Assembly: GCF_009768885.1 (NCBI RefSeq)
Contig: NZ_WSQA01000001.1
Location: 62,001 to 126,000, forward strand
Reading direction: 5' to 3'
Origin: Sphingobacterium humi
GTDB lineage: Bacteria > Bacteroidota > Bacteroidia > Sphingobacteriales > Sphingobacteriaceae
Length of the DNA stretch: 64,000 nucleotides
Shown: one piece after another, positions 36,658 to 44,628 of the stretch
How the letters are laid out: the number at the start of each line of letters is the position of its first letter
Position numbering within the stretch: position 1 is the stretch's first letter
Notes under the pieces: generated by a model
Told to the model about the DNA's origin: nothing
The model's database searches: none
Seen by the model: only the letters and a program-made list of their open reading frames with translations
Position numbers and translations under genes: made by a program

Positions 36658-37095
36658 ATGAAAACTTTAATCACAGTAATCGTTACAGCAGTATTAACAT
36701 TCGTTACTTACACGCTCTCTGCTAACAGCTTAGCAAACCCTTTAAAATTCGCTAAAGTAGAAACCATTATCGATCATTATATCGATGCGACGGTAAATGG
36801 CGAAACGACCTTATTAAAATTCCTCTTTACCGATGATTTCACGCAAAGTACCCCAAACAACGGCGAAGTAGATAAAGTAAGCAAAGCACAAGTGGTAAAA
36901 CACTTAAAAAGCTTGAAAGGCATTCAAACCAATTGCGAAACTTCCTATGAATTTGTAGAGAAAAATAGCGATTGTAGCATCGTAAAAGTGACCAAACGTT
37001 TTGCCAACTTCCAACGCGTAGATTATGTAACCATGTGCAACACCGATGCTGGTTGGAAAATCAATAAAGTACTTGTTGCTTATCCAGAAAGATAA
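36658..37095 (+). CDS. Secreted NTF2-like protein (putative lumazine-binding type)
   Basis: A 145-aa exported protein with a signal peptide to about residue 22 (VTYTLSANS). It then has one NTF2/SnoaL-like cone domain: VETIIDHYIDATVNGETTLLK, a beta strand series, and CDTDAGWKINKVLVAY-like end (here CNTDAGWKINKV). Family members of this size in Bacteroidota are annotated as putative lumazine-binding or nuclear transport factor 2 family proteins, with no proven reaction. It is a single gene with an upstream block of phased repeats and a bidirectional terminator downstream. Confidence 0.82.
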   Translation: MKTLITVIVTAVLTFVTYTLSANSLANPLKFAKVETIIDHYIDATVNGETTLLKFLFTDDFTQSTPNNGEVDKVSKAQVVKHLKSLKGIQTNCETSYEFVEKNSDCSIVKVTKRFANFQRVDYVTMCNTDAGWKINKVLVAYPER

Positions 37096-37124
37096 GCCGC
37101 AGAAAAAGAAAAGCAAGGCTGCTT

Positions 37125-37153
37125 AAAAAAGGTATCACCAGGATACCTTTTTT
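37125..37153. terminator. Bidirectional terminator between convergent genes
   Basis: AAAAAAGGTATC pairs with GATACCTTTTTT around a 5-base loop. It serves the NTF2-like gene (+) and the reductase gene (-). Confidence 0.85.
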
Positions 37154-37172
37154 TTGTTATATAGCTTCTTTA

Positions 37173-38216
37173 TTATAAAATATCGATGACTGTACCATTT
37201 TCTAAAGGATGCGAAGTACAGATCAAACAACGTCCATTTTCTACCTCCCGATCGGTTAGCACCTCGTTGTAGTCCATCCGAACCGCTCCTTGGCTCACCT
37301 GCGAGATGCAGGTACTGCACATACCCGACTTACAGGAATAAGGAAGCTTGATTTTATGCTCCAAGCCTACATCCAAAATGGTCTTATCATAAGGAATAGT
37401 CATGGGGTAATCAGCACCCTGAAAACGAAGAACAACATCGTAACTGGTCATATCCACTGGTTCCTCTTCCTTTTCGTCCTCATCCTCTTCCTCCTCCGGA
37501 AAATGAAAAGTTTCACGTTTTATATGTGCATCCGGAATGCCCATGCCCAATAAGGTAAAGCGAACCAGGTCCATATAGAATAATGGCCCACAGGTATAGC
37601 ATAAATCCTCGCTGAGGGAAGTTTTGTAAGCATGAATCAATTCCAGGATATAATCCCGATTTAAACGCGCTTTCAATAAATTCTTCGTATTCGACCAGAT
37701 CCACTCGATATGCAAACGGTCCGGATATTGCGCCTGCCATTGCAGCAGCTCCTCATAAAATACGGTTTGTTCCTTCGAACTATTGCTATACACCAACACG
37801 ATTTTCGTATGCTTCTCTTCTGTTAATGCCGTCTTTAAAATCGAAAACAATGGCGTGATACCAACACCTGCAGCAAATAAGAATAAGGTTCCCGTCCGAT
37901 CAGCTTGAGGGATATAAGTAAACAACCCTTGTGGATCCATCACGTCAATCACATCCCCAACACGGGTCTGATGATGCAATAAACGGGAAATCTCCCCATT
38001 ATCCACCCGCTTCACGGTAATTTCATAAGGCTCATCCACCGAGGGCGAGCTACTGAAGGAATACGAGCGACGCACCTCCCGTTCACCGAATACAAAGGAT
38101 AGGGTCAAAAACTGACCAGCCTGATAGCTGGGAAAGTTTCCTGACAGGTCTTCAAATTGAATGGAAATATTATGATTAGGATGCTGAATAATGTCCGAAA
38201 TCTTGAATTTGTGCAT
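37173..38216 (-). CDS. PaaE-like flavin/ferredoxin reductase with C-terminal 2Fe-2S domain
   Basis: A 347-aa electron-transfer protein with three domains. The FAD-binding barrel has RRSYSFSSSP (residues ~52-61). The NAD(P)-binding domain has FLFAAGVGITPLFSIL and YTCGPLFYMDL. The C-terminal plant-type 2Fe-2S domain has Cys in PYSCKSGMCSTC and CLICTSHP. Order and length match PaaE/HmpX-type reductases, which pass electrons from NAD(P)H to oxygenases or other partners. The linker before the Fe-S domain holds a strongly acidic run (EEEEDEDEKEEE). No phenylacetate genes are near, so its partner here is unknown. Confidence 0.92.
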   Translation of the reverse strand: MHKFKISDIIQHPNHNISIQFEDLSGNFPSYQAGQFLTLSFVFGEREVRRSYSFSSSPSVDEPYEITVKRVDNGEISRLLHHQTRVGDVIDVMDPQGLFTYIPQADRTGTLFLFAAGVGITPLFSILKTALTEEKHTKIVLVYSNSSKEQTVFYEELLQWQAQYPDRLHIEWIWSNTKNLLKARLNRDYILELIHAYKTSLSEDLCYTCGPLFYMDLVRFTLLGMGIPDAHIKRETFHFPEEEEDEDEKEEEPVDMTSYDVVLRFQGADYPMTIPYDKTILDVGLEHKIKLPYSCKSGMCSTCISQVSQGAVRMDYNEVLTDREVENGRCLICTSHPLENGTVIDIL

Positions 38217-38338
38217 GCCCCAAAGATAGGAAATTGAAACAAGAGATTCGCCAGCAGAACTTCATATTTGAAGCTTCTTGCAGGAAAGCAAGGGGAATTG
38301 CTAGCCGCTCAGGCACAGAAAAACACAAGACCACAAAA

Positions 38339-38367
38339 AAGAGGCTACCTGGAATAGATAGCCTCTT
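38339..38367 (-). terminator. Terminator of the rimP-nusA-infB operon
   Basis: AAGAGGCTA pairs with TAGCCTCTT around an 11-base loop. On the minus strand it is followed by TTTTTTG, about 20 bases past the infB stop codon. Confidence 0.8.
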
Positions 38368-38385
38368 GCTTTTATATTTTTGGGA

Positions 38386-41300
38386 TTAAAGCTTACGCTT
38401 CACTTCCACTTGCTCGAAAGCTTCTACAATATCGCCAACTTGGATATCGTTGAAACGATCGATGTTCAAACCACATTCGTAGCCTTGTGCCACTTCTTTC
38501 ACATCGTCTTTGAAACGCTTCAAGGAAGCAAGCTTACCGGTATGAATTACGACGCCCTCGCGAATGATACGGATATCATTGTTACGGTTGATCTTACCAT
38601 CCAACACCATACATCCGGCGATGGTACCCACTTTAGAAATCTTGAACACCTCACGGATTTCAACTTCCGCAACAATTTTCTCTTCTAATTTCGGTGCCAA
38701 CATACCTTCCATAGCCGATTTAATTTCCTCAATTGCATCGTAAATAATCGAGTACAAGCGAATATCAATCTGCTCATTCTCGGCCAATTTACGGGCATTT
38801 TGCGTAGGACGCACTTGGAAACCAATAATAATCGCGTCGGAAGCAGAAGCTAACAATACGTCGGACTCGGAGATAGCACCCACAGATTTATGGATAATAT
38901 TAACCTGAATCTCATCCGTAGATAGTTTCAATAGGGAGTCAGATAAGGCCTCGATAGAACCATCCACATCACCTTTCACAATGATGTTAAGCTCTTTAAA
39001 GTTTCCGATAGCCAAACGACGACCGATCTCATCCAAGGTAATGTGTTTGGTAGCACGCATACCTTGCTCACGTTGTAATTGAAGACGTTTGTTCGCCACC
39101 TGACGTGCTTCAGATTCATTCTCTAATACATAGAGTTTATCCCCTGCTGTAGGTGCGCCAGACATCCCTAAGATCTGAACCGGAACCGATGGTCCTGCTT
39201 CTTTCACACGCTCGCCACGCTCATTGGTTAAAGCTTTTACTTTACCAGAGAATGAACCGGCAAGAATTGGATCTCCAATCTTCAAGGTACCCCCTTGAAC
39301 AAGTACCGTGGTCACAATACCACGACCTTTATCTAAGGCTGACTCAATAACCGAACCTACGGCACGTTTTTTAGGGTCAGCTTTTAATTCTAACAACTCG
39401 GCTTCCAGTAATACTTTCTCTAATAAAAGTTCTACATTCTCACCTGTTTTGGCAGAGATTTCCTGGGCCTGGTATTTACCACCCCAGTCTTCTACCAAGA
39501 TATTCATCGCTGATAATTGCTCACGAATACGGTCGGCATTGGCACCTGGTTTATCCACCTTGGTAAAGGCAAAGATAATTGGTGATCCTGCAGCAATCGC
39601 GTGGTTAATCGCCTCCTTCGTTTGAGGCATCACCGCGTCGTCCGCAGCAATTACAATAATAACAATGTCCGTTACCTTCGCACCACGCGCACGCATCGCC
39701 GTAAAGGCTTCGTGACCCGGTGTATCTAAGAAGGTAATCTTACGACCATCATCCAACTTCACCGCATAGGCACCAATGTGCTGGGTAATACCACCCGCTT
39801 CACCCTTGGTTACATTTGCTTTACGGATATAATCCAGTAAGGAAGTCTTACCGTGGTCAACGTGTCCCATTACCGTAACGATAGGTGCACGCGGAATTAA
39901 ATTCGCTTCGTTATCCGCTTCTTCCAACTCAGCAACTTCCTCATCTTCCGGCTTAATAAATTCGATTTGGTACCCGAATTCATCAGCAACAATCGCTAAG
40001 GTCTCTGCATCTAAACGTTGGTTGATCGATACGAACATACCCAAGCTCATACAGGTTGCAATAACCTGAGTCACTGGAACATCCATCAAGTTGGCCAATT
40101 CGTTTGCCGTTACGAATTCCGTAACACGCAATACTTTGGACATCATTTCTTGTTCCAATGCTGCCTCTTCTGCAGAAAGGGCTATATCATCGCGTTTCTG
40201 ACGACGTAACTTCGCACGTTGTGCAAACTTACCCGACTTACCCGCACCACTTAAGCGTGCTAAGGTTGCTTTGATTTGATCTTGGATTTCTTTTTCTGAA
40301 GGTTCCTCTTTCGCTACTTCCGGTTTTCTACGGTCGTGGTGACGGTTGTTTCCTCCTCTATTTCCATGCGGATGATTCCCATGTTGTCCCGGGCGGTTCC
40401 CACCTTGACGGTTGTCCCCTGGTCTGGATGGGCGGTTGCCATCCGGTCTGTTCTGATGTTGACCCTGACCTTGGCCTTGGCCTTGACCATGTCCATGGCC
40501 CTGACCTTGACCCTGATGTTGGTTTCTATCCCCATCATGTTGCCCTACCGGGCCGTTTCCTTTATTCGTACGCTTGCGCTTACGTTTATTGTCGTTGTTG
40601 TTTCCAGCATTCGCAGATGAGGAAGCCACCGGCTTATGCGGTTTAGAAACTGGCAATGTAATTTTCCCTACTACCTTCGGCCCACTAAGGGTTTCCGAAC
40701 GTGCGCGAATAACCTCATCCTGAGGCTCTTCTTTTGCTGGCTGTTGAGCAGGTTGTTGTTTTACAGGTTCTGGCTTTTTCTCTACCACTGGTTGTTGTTT
40801 AACTTCTTTTATAGGAGCTTCTTCTTTAGGTGCTACCTCCTTAATAGGCTCTTTCTTTTCTTCTATTTTCGGCTGTTCCACAGGTTTGGCAACAGGCTCT
40901 TCCACTTTTTTCACCGGCTCTACGACTTCCTTCTTCTCGGCTACTTTCGGTGTTTCCTCAGGTTCCACCTTAGGCTCTTCTTTCGGAGCAGGTTTGGCTC
41001 CGCGTTTTAAGCTATCCAAATCGATTTTGCCAACAACCTTTAACGCAGAGTGCTGCTCTTCGGCTTTCTTCTCTTCCACTTTATCGGCTTGCGCCGCTGC
41101 CGCAGTATTCTTGATCAATATCTCTTTTACTTCGGCAGGCTCGTCCCGCTGTTCAGTAGGTTCAGCAGGCGCTTGTCCTCCAGCAGGGCTTTCTTCACGG
41201 CGAATCTTGCCAATAACGATTTGCTTAGCTTCATCTTTAACAATTTTATCACCTTGAAATTCCTTCAAAAGAACCCCATACTGCTCCGGACTTAGTTTCG

Positions 41301-41418
41301 TGTTTGGCTTCGAATCCACATCAAATCCCTTTTTCACTAAAAAGTCAACCGCTGTACCAATCCCAATGTTGAGTTCTTTTGCTGCTTTAAGCAAGTTTAT
41401 ACTTTTACCTTCTGACAT
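38386..41418 (-). CDS. infB: Translation initiation factor IF-2
   Basis: A 1010-aa IF-2, the GTPase that brings initiator tRNA to the ribosome. The GTPase motifs are complete: GHVDHGKTS (about residue 518), DTPGHEAF and TKVDKP. Domains II-IV continue to the end ([16 protein letters not shown]). The N-terminal ~400 residues are low complexity: a Lys/Glu/Pro/Val-rich section, then a Gly/Gln/His/Asn/Arg-rich section ([12 protein letters not shown]) coded by short tandem repeats. It is the last gene of the rimP-nusA-infB operon and also has a likely promoter of its own in the 104-base gap after nusA. Confidence 0.98.
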   Translation of the reverse strand: MSEGKSINLLKAAKELNIGIGTAVDFLVKKGFDVDSKPNTKLSPEQYGVLLKEFQGDKIVKDEAKQIVIGKIRREESPAGGQAPAEPTEQRDEPAEVKEILIKNTAAAAQADKVEEKKAEEQHSALKVVGKIDLDSLKRGAKPAPKEEPKVEPEETPKVAEKKEVVEPVKKVEEPVAKPVEQPKIEEKKEPIKEVAPKEEAPIKEVKQQPVVEKKPEPVKQQPAQQPAKEEPQDEVIRARSETLSGPKVVGKITLPVSKPHKPVASSSANAGNNNDNKRKRKRTNKGNGPVGQHDGDRNQHQGQGQGHGHGQGQGQGQGQHQNRPDGNRPSRPGDNRQGGNRPGQHGNHPHGNRGGNNRHHDRRKPEVAKEEPSEKEIQDQIKATLARLSGAGKSGKFAQRAKLRRQKRDDIALSAEEAALEQEMMSKVLRVTEFVTANELANLMDVPVTQVIATCMSLGMFVSINQRLDAETLAIVADEFGYQIEFIKPEDEEVAELEEADNEANLIPRAPIVTVMGHVDHGKTSLLDYIRKANVTKGEAGGITQHIGAYAVKLDDGRKITFLDTPGHEAFTAMRARGAKVTDIVIIVIAADDAVMPQTKEAINHAIAAGSPIIFAFTKVDKPGANADRIREQLSAMNILVEDWGGKYQAQEISAKTGENVELLLEKVLLEAELLELKADPKKRAVGSVIESALDKGRGIVTTVLVQGGTLKIGDPILAGSFSGKVKALTNERGERVKEAGPSVPVQILGMSGAPTAGDKLYVLENESEARQVANKRLQLQREQGMRATKHITLDEIGRRLAIGNFKELNIIVKGDVDGSIEALSDSLLKLSTDEIQVNIIHKSVGAISESDVLLASASDAIIIGFQVRPTQNARKLAENEQIDIRLYSIIYDAIEEIKSAMEGMLAPKLEEKIVAEVEIREVFKISKVGTIAGCMVLDGKINRNNDIRIIREGVVIHTGKLASLKRFKDDVKEVAQGYECGLNIDRFNDIQVGDIVEAFEQVEVKRKL

Positions 41419-41447
41419 CTACTAACTATAAAATGAGTTTTCTTTTA

Positions 41448-41497
41448 CAAAAATATGTTTTTTTACAAGTATTTAACAATTTATTACAAATTGTTAA
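41448..41497 (-). promoter_or_regulatory. Internal infB promoter overlapped by an inverted repeat
   Basis: On the minus strand TATTTTTG (41448-41455) is a perfect TAnnTTTG, 29 bases before the infB ATG. TTG lies 21 bases upstream of it. That TTG falls inside a perfect 10-bp inverted repeat (TTAACAATTT, 5-base loop, AAATTGTTAA; 41473-41497). No T tract follows the repeat, so it looks more like an operator or mRNA processing site than a terminator. Confidence 0.5.
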
Positions 41498-41522
41498 GCA
41501 AGCAAGGCTTGCGCTGAACCCC

Positions 41523-42761
41523 CTATTCAAATTCAGCTTGCAGGATACGAACGATCTCACGGATGGTGTCTTCTTCCAAATCTGTACGACGCACTAATTC
41601 CTCTTCCGATAGCGTTAAAACAGACTTGGCCGTATCTAAACCAACACGCTTGAACTCGTCGATAATCCAGCTATCGATTTCGTCTGCGAATTCTTCGATA
41701 TCCACATCCTCCTCTTCTTCATCTGTTTCACGGTAAACATCGATCTCATAGCCGGTCAATTTACCAGCCAACTTAATATTATGACCACCACGACCAATCG
41801 CTAAGGACACTTGGTCTGGTTTCAAATAAACCGCTGCCGTTTTATGTTCATCATCTAATTTGATGGAGGTAATACGCGCAGGGCTTAATGCACGCGTAAT
41901 ATATAAGGAATTGTTCGTTGTAAAGTTAATCACGTCAATGTTCTCATTGCGCAATTCACGAACAATACCATGAATACGGGAACCTTTCATACCCACACAG
42001 GCACCAACCGGATCAATCCGATCGTCATACGATTCAACCGCCACTTTCGCACGCTCGCCCGGTTCACGCACAATTTTCTTAATGGTAATCAAACCATCGA
42101 AAATCTCCGGAACTTCAAGCTCAAACAAACGTTGCAAGAATTCAGGTGCGGTACGCGAAATGATAATCTTCGGGTTGTTGTTCATCATATCTACTTTGTG
42201 AACAACCGCACGAATGCTGTCGCCTTTTTTAAAGTAGTCGGCAGGAATCTGCTCCGTTTTAGGAAGAATAAGCTCGTTACCATCTTCATCCAATACCAAG
42301 ATTTCTTTCTTCCAAATCTGGTACACCTCACCAATCACTAATTCCCCTTCACGGTCTTTATATTTCTTGAAGACTTCGTCTTTCTCCAATTCTAAGATTT
42401 TTGAAACTAAGGTCTGACGAGCTGCAAGAATAGCACGACGCCCAAAGCTTTCTAAGGTAATCTGCTCGATATAATCGTCACCTACCTCTAAGTCTGCATC
42501 GTATTTATGCGCTTCCGCTAATTCAATCTCCAGATCATCATCTTCAGAAAAACCATCTTCCATCACCACTCGCGTACGCCAGATTTCCAAGTCACCATTA
42601 TCTGGGTTCACAATCACGTCCACGTTCTCATCAGTACCAAAACGCTTACGGATCATGCTGCGAAACACCTCTTCTAATACAGTAATAACGGTCGGACGGT
42701 CGATATTTTTGAAGTCCTTAAACTCCTGGAAGGAGTCTATCAAGTTAATATTACTACTCAT
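41523..42761 (-). CDS. nusA: Transcription termination/antitermination factor NusA
   Basis: A 412-aa NusA, which binds RNA polymerase and nascent RNA and modulates pausing, termination and antitermination. The N-terminal RNAP-binding domain (IDSFQEFKDFKNIDRP...) is followed by the S1 domain (residues ~135-200). KH1 and KH2 come next (GACVGMKGSRIHGIVREL; VSLAIGRGGHNIKLAGKL). The C-terminus is short and acidic with a helix-hairpin-helix-like end (LTLSEEELVRRTDLEEDTI). It lies two bases after rimP and upstream of infB. NusA commonly controls its own operon, which is relevant to the hairpin in the leader of this operon. Confidence 0.97.
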   Translation of the reverse strand: MSSNINLIDSFQEFKDFKNIDRPTVITVLEEVFRSMIRKRFGTDENVDVIVNPDNGDLEIWRTRVVMEDGFSEDDDLEIELAEAHKYDADLEVGDDYIEQITLESFGRRAILAARQTLVSKILELEKDEVFKKYKDREGELVIGEVYQIWKKEILVLDEDGNELILPKTEQIPADYFKKGDSIRAVVHKVDMMNNNPKIIISRTAPEFLQRLFELEVPEIFDGLITIKKIVREPGERAKVAVESYDDRIDPVGACVGMKGSRIHGIVRELRNENIDVINFTTNNSLYITRALSPARITSIKLDDEHKTAAVYLKPDQVSLAIGRGGHNIKLAGKLTGYEIDVYRETDEEEEDVDIEEFADEIDSWIIDEFKRVGLDTAKSVLTLSEEELVRRTDLEEDTIREIVRILQAEFE

Positions 42762-42763
42762 TT

Positions 42764-43228
42764 CTATTTAAATGAAATTAACACCTTTGTTTCTTTTATT
42801 TGTTCATAGGGAATCTCCAGCGCGATGCTTTGCGCCTTCTTTCCTTTTTCTTTTACTACTTCTTCCAGGTTGATGCTGCTGTCGCTGGCTTCCAACAATT
42901 TCCCTTCTTTCTTGCTGCCATCCAACATTTTCACCTGCACGTTCCGCCCGATATTCTTTGCATACTGACGGGTCAGCTGTAAAGGGGAGTCAATCCCTGG
43001 CGAGGAAACCTCTAAACGATAGGCTTGCTCAATGGCGTTCTCCTCTTCCAAGTGATAGCCTACATGACGGCTCACCTGCACACAATCTTCAATCGCAATC
43101 CCTTGATCACCATCTAAGAGAATTTCCAACACTCCATTTTTCAAAAAACGGATACTTACAATAAAGAGATCTTCCCGATCGGCGATCTTCTCTAAAACCA
43201 GTTCTTTTACGCGCTCTTCAACCTGCAT
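42764..43228 (-). CDS. rimP: Ribosome maturation factor RimP
   Basis: A 154-aa RimP, needed for 30S subunit maturation. I start it at the ATG at 43228 (MQVEERVKELVLEK), because the longer frame would run back through a terminator-like hairpin. The family blocks are present: VLEILLDGDQGIAIEDCVQVSRH, YRLEVSSPGIDSPL and the C-terminal SH3-like part (GKLLEASDSSINLEEV). It is the first gene of rimP-nusA-infB, with a near-consensus promoter about 60 bases upstream. Confidence 0.95.
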   Translation of the reverse strand: MQVEERVKELVLEKIADREDLFIVSIRFLKNGVLEILLDGDQGIAIEDCVQVSRHVGYHLEEENAIEQAYRLEVSSPGIDSPLQLTRQYAKNIGRNVQVKMLDGSKKEGKLLEASDSSINLEEVVKEKGKKAQSIALEIPYEQIKETKVLISFK

Positions 43229-43244
43229 ATTTAATAAATGAATT

Positions 43245-43271
43245 AAAAAAGGGGGCATACCATGCCCCCTT
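43245..43271 (-). terminator. Intrinsic-terminator-like hairpin in the rimP leader (possible attenuator)
   Basis: A 10-bp stem (minus strand AAGGGGGCAT with ATGCCCCCTT) around a 3-base loop is followed by TTTTTT. It is located 17 bases before the rimP ATG and downstream of the TACCTTTG promoter element at 43286-43293. Transcripts starting at that promoter must pass it, so it can act as an attenuator. It would also stop read-through from the upstream LexA-like gene. Confidence 0.75.
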
Positions 43272-43285
43272 CCTTTCAGATAGTA

Positions 43286-43318
43286 CAAAGGTACACAATA
43301 ATTTTTAAAATGACAAAC
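43286..43318 (-). promoter_or_regulatory. Promoter of the rimP-nusA-infB operon
   Basis: On the minus strand GTTTG (43314-43318) and TACCTTTG (43286-43293) are separated by 20 bases. Both elements match the Bacteroidota consensus (TTTG, TAnnTTTG) exactly. The predicted start lies about 10 bases upstream of the leader hairpin. Confidence 0.7.
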
Positions 43319-43350
43319 AAATAATAATGAACGTATTCATTTTAACAGGC

Positions 43351-44124
43351 TTAATTCTTATCTACAACCGCATTAATGGTTTTTTGCATCTGCGCCATCA
43401 TCGAAGATAAAGCCTCCAAGGTAGGCTCAGGATTTGGCTCCGGCAGCTCCGTACTTATAAAGGCCTTAGCTTTCCACACCTCCAAAATATCGGATGCTTC
43501 CACCCAATAGGCTTCATAGGTTTTATTGTCTGATACTAATTTCAACCCCTTATCTTCTTTATATTTCTGGCCGATTCGCTTATATACAATACCATCATTC
43601 GCTGAAACCACCACATAGGTCTGTCCCGATTTGATATCATGCCAATTTTCTACATATTCTGCAATAATGGTGGAACCCGAAGGCAAAGGCAACATGGAGT
43701 CCCCTTTAATCTCAAAAGCACGGTAAGTGCCCTGCTTAAACATCGGTAAAGAAAAGCGAGGCAGTTCCTTCACATATTCCGGATCTCCATAGCCATTTAA
43801 ATAGCCCGCACTAGCTTTCACAGGCACCAGTTCGATATTCTCCCGATCGTCCGTATCCACCGTTACGCTCAACACTCTTAAGTTAGAAGCATTGCTTTTC
43901 GGCGTGGGCTTCCATTTCTCATCAATCTGATCATTCGCTAACTCATCCATCGAAAGCTCATAGAACTCTGCTATTTTTCTTAGCAACTCGTATTTAGGTT
44001 CTGCCCTATCCTCTTCATAAGCCCCTACAGAAGCTCGCTTAATCTCCATGGTATCAGCAAACTGCTGTTGCGTAAGCCCCTTTTTCTTTCGTAGGTATTT
44101 CAGATTTGATGCAATGTTGGACAT
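43351..44124 (-). CDS. LexA/CI-like transcriptional regulator (XRE HTH plus S24 peptidase domain)
   Basis: A 257-aa regulator. Residues ~8-62 form an XRE-type HTH (LRKKKGLTQQQFADTMEIKRASVGAYE). Residues ~115-220 form an S24/LexA-like self-cleavage domain with the Ser in EIKGDSMLPL and the Lys in IVYKRIGQ. An AG cleavage-like site may be in VKASAGYLNGYG. The C-terminal ~35 residues are helical with a Pro-rich linker. This differs from the winged-helix SOS LexA and resembles phage CI-type repressors common in Bacteroidota genomes. It diverges from a degenerate GIY-YIG gene, and a 17-bp palindrome lies between them, suggesting autoregulation. Confidence 0.88.
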   Translation of the reverse strand: MSNIASNLKYLRKKKGLTQQQFADTMEIKRASVGAYEEDRAEPKYELLRKIAEFYELSMDELANDQIDEKWKPTPKSNASNLRVLSVTVDTDDRENIELVPVKASAGYLNGYGDPEYVKELPRFSLPMFKQGTYRAFEIKGDSMLPLPSGSTIIAEYVENWHDIKSGQTYVVVSANDGIVYKRIGQKYKEDKGLKLVSDNKTYEAYWVEASDILEVWKAKAFISTELPEPNPEPTLEALSSMMAQMQKTINAVVDKN

Positions 44125-44152
44125 AAATTATTTTTTAAAATTATTTTTGAAA

Positions 44153-44169
44153 TACTAATATTATTAGTA
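44153..44169. promoter_or_regulatory. 17-bp palindrome, likely operator of the LexA-like regulator
   Basis: TACTAATA-T-TATTAGTA is a perfect inverted repeat. A further half site (ATTAGTA) lies at 44186-44192, within the spacer of the plus-strand promoter. It stands 29 bases before the regulator start and just upstream of the TTG of the divergent promoter. Confidence 0.6.
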
Positions 44170-44172
44170 ATA

Positions 44173-44203
44173 TTGTGCCAATAAAATTAGTAAAATAGAT
44201 TTA
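44173..44203 (+). promoter_or_regulatory. Likely promoter of the gene at 44239
   Basis: TTG (44173-44175) and TAGATTTA (44196-44203, one mismatch to TAnnTTTG) with 20 bases between them. An extra ATTAGTA half-palindrome lies in the spacer, so a bound repressor would block it. Confidence 0.5.
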
Positions 44204-44238
44204 ATTAACCAAATATTTTAGCTAAAACAAGGATAAAA

Positions 44239-44562
44239 ATGCAGTTATACCATCTATACATCCGTACCGACGCCAACAGAAGATTCCTTCAACCCGGCAT
44301 CACACAGAATTTAATGAGCCTGCAACAAGAGTTGCAAGAAGGCCAAGCATGTGCTTTATTTCCGCAAGCGGTTTTAAATCGTATCGTCTATATCGAAAGC
44401 TTTAACAGCGAATTAGAAGCAAATCGCCGTCTTCAAGAACTTAGTGGATTAGGACGCATGGTGCGTGAGCGCCTGATCCGCAAAAGCAACCCTAATTGGC
44501 TAAGCTTATGCCCGTCATTGCCTATGCTTAAGCCCACAAAAAAAGCCGTTGTTTATGCCTAA
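44239..44562 (+). CDS. Degenerate GIY-YIG-like protein
   Basis: A 107-aa protein. Its layout follows the small bacterial GIY-YIG nuclease family: start QLYHLYIRTDANRRF, then QPGITQNLMSLQQEL, IVYIESFNSELEANRRLQEL, and RERLIRKSNPNWLSLCP, a typical family end. But the YIG of the second half-motif is replaced (QPG). The catalytic Arg after it is missing (LQQEL), and the usual catalytic Glu position reads NRR. I infer loss of nuclease activity with the fold kept. It is divergent from the LexA-like regulator, and its stop codon forms the loop of its own terminator. Confidence 0.75.
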   Translation: MQLYHLYIRTDANRRFLQPGITQNLMSLQQELQEGQACALFPQAVLNRIVYIESFNSELEANRRLQELSGLGRMVRERLIRKSNPNWLSLCPSLPMLKPTKKAVVYA

Positions 44563-44577
44563 TGGCTAAACAACGGC
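44545..44577. terminator. Terminator overlapping the end of the GIY-YIG-like gene
   Basis: GCCGTTGTTTATGCC pairs with GGCTAAACAACGGC (one bulged base) and the loop is the stop codon region TAAT. An A run precedes it, so it also serves the minus-strand gene ending at 44629. Confidence 0.75.
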
Positions 44578-44628
44578 CTTAACAACCTTACCCTGCACTA
44601 ATCCTTCCCTACTAATCAATACATTGGA

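Noticed and set aside
43351..44124. Canonical SOS repressor LexA
   Set aside because: The HTH is XRE/CI type, not the winged helix of LexA, and there is no recA or SOS gene beside it; I call it LexA-like only for the S24 domain.
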